This document shows positions 60,773-64,000 of a stretch of DNA of 64,000 bases, in pieces (the stretch's first letter is position 1; each line of letters opens with the position of its first letter). Below the pieces are notes generated by a model, which had not been told where the DNA came from, ran no database searches, and saw nothing but the letters and a program-made list of their open reading frames with translations. Both the position numbers and the translations under genes were made by a program. This DNA is from UBA6215 sp964484255 (lineage in GTDB: Bacteria; Omnitrophota; Gorgyraeia; Pluralincolimonadales; Pluralincolimonadaceae), in contig CAZAEH010000002.1 of the NCBI GenBank assembly GCA_964484255.1, positions 1 through 64,000 on the forward strand, given 5' to 3'.

Positions 60773-61596
60773 CCGCAACCCTCCAGAATAGTTCTTAGCC
60801 TGTCCGCATACGTATATCTGGATACAGCCAGACGCTTGCCCGCCCCGGCTATCCTTTCCCTGGCCCTGTCATCGGAAAGAAAACAGTCTATCTTGGTAAA
60901 TAGATCACCCTCGTCGTCATAGACGACCACATTCTCGTTCTCGGAAAAAAGATCCTCGAAACCGTTTCTCCTGATCCTGTTGGTCACAAGGAGTGCGCCG
61001 CATGACATAACTTCGAACATCCTCATGTTTATATCGTTATTTATCGAATAATTGAACCCTATTTTGGCGCTGCTGTATATATTCGACATAAGCCTAGACT
61101 CGGCCCTGCCTATGAAACTTTTCGTATATCTCCGGGACAACGCCTTGAGCAATTCCCCTCGCGGGTTTTTTTTCCCTTCCGTCCCCACAAAAGCCATGTC
61201 CAGGCGCCTTTCTATACCGAGATCCCTGTGCACTCCAGGGTCACATGCTATAGGTACCCAGCAAGCCTTCTTGCCGGTGTCACGGCTTATCTTCTCTGCG
61301 CCTGACTTCTGGGCGCAGAACAGGTAGTCATAGTGGGCGGCCTGGGCGCGGATCTTGCGGTAAGGTTTTTCGAGGTGGGTATCTATGGCGTAGAACGCGC
61401 AAGGTTTGAGATGGTCCGGTATGTCATATTTGTAATCTCCGTGGTCTATGCGCAGGTAAAGGTCATAACCTGCTGGTATTGCCGGGTCATTCGTCCAAAA
61501 ATGGCCGTAATCCAGTTTAAGGGCACCGGCAGCGTTCTCAAAATAACAGCCTATTGTATCTTCCCTGTCTTTATTGAATATCAGCGCCAGCTTCAT
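60763..61596 (-). CDS. CgeB-like family-1 glycosyltransferase
   Basis: A 277-residue protein related to the CgeB/GT-B group. The N-terminal half is a variable Rossmann-like domain (KLALIFNKDREDT, FYAIDTHLE, DYLFCAQKSGAEKI). The C-terminal half has the glycosyltransferase group-1 pattern SSAKIGFNYSINNDINMRMFEVMSCGALLVTN with the usual Glu in the FEVMSCG loop. Overlaps its neighbours by 10 and 4 bases. Donor and acceptor unknown. Confidence 0.78.
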   Translation of the reverse strand: MKLALIFNKDREDTIGCYFENAAGALKLDYGHFWTNDPAIPAGYDLYLRIDHGDYKYDIPDHLKPCAFYAIDTHLEKPYRKIRAQAAHYDYLFCAQKSGAEKISRDTGKKACWVPIACDPGVHRDLGIERRLDMAFVGTEGKKNPRGELLKALSRRYTKSFIGRAESRLMSNIYSSAKIGFNYSINNDINMRMFEVMSCGALLVTNRIRRNGFEDLFSENENVVVYDDEGDLFTKIDCFLSDDRARERIAGAGKRLAVSRYTYADRLRTILEGCGWK

Positions 61597-62675
61597 TTCA
61601 ATGAAATGACCTCCGATGCCTCTCTAAAGACCCTGTCCGGCTCTATCCTGCTCAGGCATATCCTGTCCGGGCAATCTTTCATCCTGAAATTCACGTAACA
61701 CGGACGGCACGAGACCTCCTCCCTGACGGTCCTGTGAGCGGGGCCGCCGGGGTACTGTCCGTAGACCTTTTCGTCGACCGGACCGAATATACCCACCGTT
61801 CCTGCCCCTGCCGCTGCCGCGAGATGCAATAGGCCGCCATCATTGGCTATGACCAGCCTGCATCTGCTCAAAAGCGCCGCCGCTTGCATAAGCGATGTCT
61901 TCCCGCAAACATTTATGGGGCTATTCCGCATAACTGATGCCATAGTCTCGCAGGCCTTGGCCTCAGTCGGGCTGCCGAATAGCATTATGCGGGCACCGAA
62001 CGAGTCGGCTATCCTGTCGGCTACTTCGGCGAAACCATCGATGCGCCAGTGCTTGACACGCGCATCCTTGCCCCAGCTGGCGCCGCCTGCCGGTGCCAGG
62101 CCGACAAGTATCCGGTCCTCGGGGATATTATTAAGCATAAGGAAATCCCGTGCCCATTTCATATCCGCATCCGGTATGTAAAGACGGACGTCCTTTCCTG
62201 AAGGCTCTATGCCGGCTAATTCGAGCAATTTAAGGTAATGTTCTATTATATGCTTTCCGGAATAACCTTCTATATCTATTTTCTTAGTCAGGTATATACC
62301 CCTATTCCTGTAGTTGAAGCCTATCCTGGTCTTTATCCCGGCTAAAATACACATGAAACCGTATTCCCTGTTGAGGGAAAGATCTATGGCCGTCCCAAAG
62401 TTCTCGCGCCTTATTCCAGATATAAACGACAGCATTTCCGAGATAAATTTCAGTTTAGACGCCTTCCAAAGCTGCCTGAGCTCGTCCTTTTCATACACAA
62501 ATACCCGGCTGACATTCGGGTTCGCCCTTAACAGCGGCTCTGTCCTCCGGTTGCAGAGATAGCCTATCTTCCTGTCCCGGCCGCCTTCCTTTATTGACTC
62601 TATAACAGGAGTAGTGAACAGGACATCGCCTATCCCAAAAGGATTGATTATAAGGAACCCTCCGCTGCCGCTCAT
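61593..62675 (-). CDS. GT9 heptosyltransferase-like protein (copy 1)
   Basis: A 360-residue GT-B enzyme of family 9. The N-terminal FLIINPFGIGDVLFTTPVIESI and C-terminal LIANDGGLLHLAAAAGAGTVGIFGPVDEKVYGQYPGGPAHR motifs are typical of LPS heptosyltransferases and relatives. The C-terminus carries extra cysteines (CRPCYVNFRMKDCPDRICL), a pattern seen in several GT9 proteins. Works on the cytoplasmic face of the inner membrane to build the LPS core. Confidence 0.88.
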   Translation of the reverse strand: MSGSGGFLIINPFGIGDVLFTTPVIESIKEGGRDRKIGYLCNRRTEPLLRANPNVSRVFVYEKDELRQLWKASKLKFISEMLSFISGIRRENFGTAIDLSLNREYGFMCILAGIKTRIGFNYRNRGIYLTKKIDIEGYSGKHIIEHYLKLLELAGIEPSGKDVRLYIPDADMKWARDFLMLNNIPEDRILVGLAPAGGASWGKDARVKHWRIDGFAEVADRIADSFGARIMLFGSPTEAKACETMASVMRNSPINVCGKTSLMQAAALLSRCRLVIANDGGLLHLAAAAGAGTVGIFGPVDEKVYGQYPGGPAHRTVREEVSCRPCYVNFRMKDCPDRICLSRIEPDRVFREASEVISLK

Positions 62676-63655
62676 AATGATATCCTTGCCTTTACGGCTT
62701 CAAAGACTTCCCCAACGGATATATCGACTACCGCCGGCTTCCCTACAACCGTATGTCCGGCTCCGTATGGTCCCCACCTGCGCGACGAGCCTCCGGGCCT
62801 CGATTCGCCGAACAGCGCAACTACCGGCGTCCCGACGGCTGCGCTGACATGCACAGGACCGGAATCGCACGAGACCAGCAGGGCCGCTTTCTTTAAAAGC
62901 GCGGCAAATTCTTTCAATTTCAGTTTACCTGTAAGGTCACAAAAAGAAATCCCGGCCTTATCTTTGACCTCCTGCGATATCCGCTCCTCATCCTTTCCGC
63001 CTACCAAAACCACCTTTACTCCCAGCCTGGCTTCGGCCATATTACAGAATGCGGCAAAACGGTCAGCAGGCCAGACCTTCTCAGGGTTGCTGGTAGCCGC
63101 ATGCACGGCTATGAACTTTTCCCCGGAAAGCAGCCCGGCGCCACGCGCGATCGCTTCGGCCGTTTCCTCATTAGCCGGCAAGACAACAAAAGAAAGGTTT
63201 TGGCCCGATGGGTTTACACCAACCGACTTTATAAGGTCCAGGTTGTAGTCAACCTCATGTTTTTCGCAAAGGTATTTCCTGTCGGCTATACGCCTGTTAA
63301 GCAGGAATCCCAGCTTCCTGTCATATCCCACCCTGACAGGAATGCCGGCCAGGAATACGGATAAGTTCATAAATTTGGATGGATTGAATATCACGGCCAT
63401 GTCGAAGTCTTGTTTTCTCAGGCTGAGAATGAACTTAAAGGTCCCCCTTATGGATGAAAATTCAGAAACGGGATCGACGGCCAAGACCGTATCTACTGAG
63501 CGCATCCCCTCGACTGCCTCAAATGAAGAAGCCGAGACCATAAGCGATATCTCCGCTTCCGGGAACGCCGAGCGGACAGAGTTTATGGCTGGCGTCGTCA
63601 AGATCAACTCGCCGATCCTGTCTGTCCTTATGAGCAAAATTTTTTTAGGGTTCAA
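62672..63655 (-). CDS. GT9 heptosyltransferase-like protein (copy 2)
   Basis: A 327-residue GT9 member: KILLIRTDRIGELILTTPAINSVRSAFP, the AGIPVRVGYDRKLGFLLNRRI segment, FIAVHAATSNPEKVWPADRFA, and LVSCDSGPVHVSAAVGTPVVALFGESRPGGSSRRWGPYGAGH. Shorter than copy 1 and lacking its cysteine tail. Overlaps both neighbours by 4 bases. Confidence 0.88.
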   Translation of the reverse strand: MNPKKILLIRTDRIGELILTTPAINSVRSAFPEAEISLMVSASSFEAVEGMRSVDTVLAVDPVSEFSSIRGTFKFILSLRKQDFDMAVIFNPSKFMNLSVFLAGIPVRVGYDRKLGFLLNRRIADRKYLCEKHEVDYNLDLIKSVGVNPSGQNLSFVVLPANEETAEAIARGAGLLSGEKFIAVHAATSNPEKVWPADRFAAFCNMAEARLGVKVVLVGGKDEERISQEVKDKAGISFCDLTGKLKLKEFAALLKKAALLVSCDSGPVHVSAAVGTPVVALFGESRPGGSSRRWGPYGAGHTVVGKPAVVDISVGEVFEAVKARISL

Positions 63656-64000
63656 TTGTCAGGCAGCTTATCTTGTATTTTAGTCACCGACAATCCCGCG
63701 ACCGACCAAAAGAGAACGGCCAAAGGAAGGGAATAAAGGTTAGTGTCAAAAAGGCTGTTTACGAGGGTTGCTGCCACTCCCGCCAGGAAACCTATGGAGA
63801 CAGCTTTCACAAAAACATCCTTCTGGCTGAAGTATCTCCTTAGGGCCGTCAGGAAAATGCCTGCGGCGATCCACAAAGACACGGCCACGCCCGCTATTCC
63901 GGTCTCGGCAGCTGTTTGTAAAAGGCAATTATGGGCATATACTATCTCTGAATATCCGGCAGGACGGTATCTCTCGAATTCGTTCATGAAAGTACCCAGG
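63652..64000 (-). CDS. O-antigen ligase/polymerase-like membrane protein, C-terminal part
   Basis: The frame is open at the window edge, so only the last 116 residues or so are seen; the internal Met at 63987 is not the start. The visible part contains GTFMNEFERYRPAGYSEIVYAHNCLLQTAAETGIAG, the large periplasmic loop signature of WaaL/Wzy-type enzymes with the functional His in AHN. Two or three transmembrane helices follow (about VSLWIAAGIFLTALRR, AVSIGFLAGVAATLVNSLF, SLPLAVLFWSVAGLSV). Probably attaches or polymerises surface polysaccharide. Confidence 0.82.
   Translation of the reverse strand, partial: LGTFMNEFERYRPAGYSEIVYAHNCLLQTAAETGIAGVAVSLWIAAGIFLTALRRYFSQKDVFVKAVSIGFLAGVAATLVNSLFDTNLYSLPLAVLFWSVAGLSVTKIQDKLPDN

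Noticed and set aside
1..64000. CRISPR array, prophage structural genes, insertion sequence or toxin-antitoxin pair
   Set aside because: I saw no regularly spaced short direct repeats, cas genes, transposase other than the serine recombinase, phage structural genes or typical toxin-antitoxin pairs.

Overview
The window reads as a scaffold from a metagenome-assembled, uncultivated diderm bacterium of roughly 50% GC. Gram-negative architecture is indicated by a TolQ/ExbB-ExbD-TonB module, two heptosyltransferase-like GT9 enzymes, a GmhB-like phosphatase, WaaE-like glycosyltransferases and an O-antigen ligase. Lysine is made by the LL-diaminopimelate aminotransferase (DapL) route. This mix, with many TPR proteins and very tightly overlapped operons, fits Candidatus Omnitrophota or a PVC-superphylum relative, but that placement is inference from gene content. 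Two runs of ten Ns (12123-12132 and 57811-57820) are scaffolding joins. Both can be resolved from the flanking sequence and neither gene is truly broken.

Layout. (1) 1-1842: an AT-rich large serine recombinase lies between two perfect 90-bp inverted repeats. The right arm ends inside the 3' end of a tRNA-Ala(CGC) gene. (2) 1843-9477, minus strand: an envelope operon of a giant TPR protein, ExbB, ExbD, TonB-like protein, two small proteins, CutA, a TPR protein, a flavin-nucleotide-binding protein and a thioredoxin/TPR/PDZ protein. (3) 9512-12619: uvrA and a 75-residue protein made of two copies of one repeat. (4) 12640-28644: a continuous anabolic operon reading argC-J-B-D-F-G-H, lysA, dapF-A-B-L, folK, panC, panD, nadA, nadX. 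It covers arginine, lysine, pantothenate precursors and quinolinate, and many steps draw on aspartate. (5) 28694-29655: rplM-rpsI with its own promoter and an intrinsic terminator, whose tail overlaps the putative argC promoter. (6) 29663-39684: marC, glgC, nth, thiG, a short ArgA-like acetyltransferase, leuC-D-B, asd, truA, an NSS-family sodium symporter and a 35-residue MetS-like accessory peptide.

(7) 39702-51672: an uncharacterised CBS-domain protein, two tandem GalT-like transferases, gap-pgk-tpiA-secG, then an oppA-B-C-D-F peptide transporter. A perfect terminator-shaped stem-loop is written into the signal-peptide codons of oppA. (8) 51674-53100: def-fmt. (9) 53149-53807: a lone plus-strand TPR gene with a near-consensus promoter. 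(10) 53813-64000: an uninterrupted lipopolysaccharide/glycolipid operon (O-antigen ligase cut by the window edge, two GT9, a CgeB-like GT, three GT2, GmhB-like phosphatase, MGDG-synthase-like GT) that runs straight into a family-4 uracil-DNA glycosylase and priA.

Apart from the recombinase and the TPR gene at 53199, all protein genes lie on the minus strand. No gene-free stretch exceeds 300 bases. No CRISPR array, prophage or insertion sequence was seen. The most unusual signals are the tRNA-anchored inverted-repeat recombinase cassette, the unknown protein at 50287-51615, the duplicated small protein at 12392-12619 and the hairpin inside oppA.
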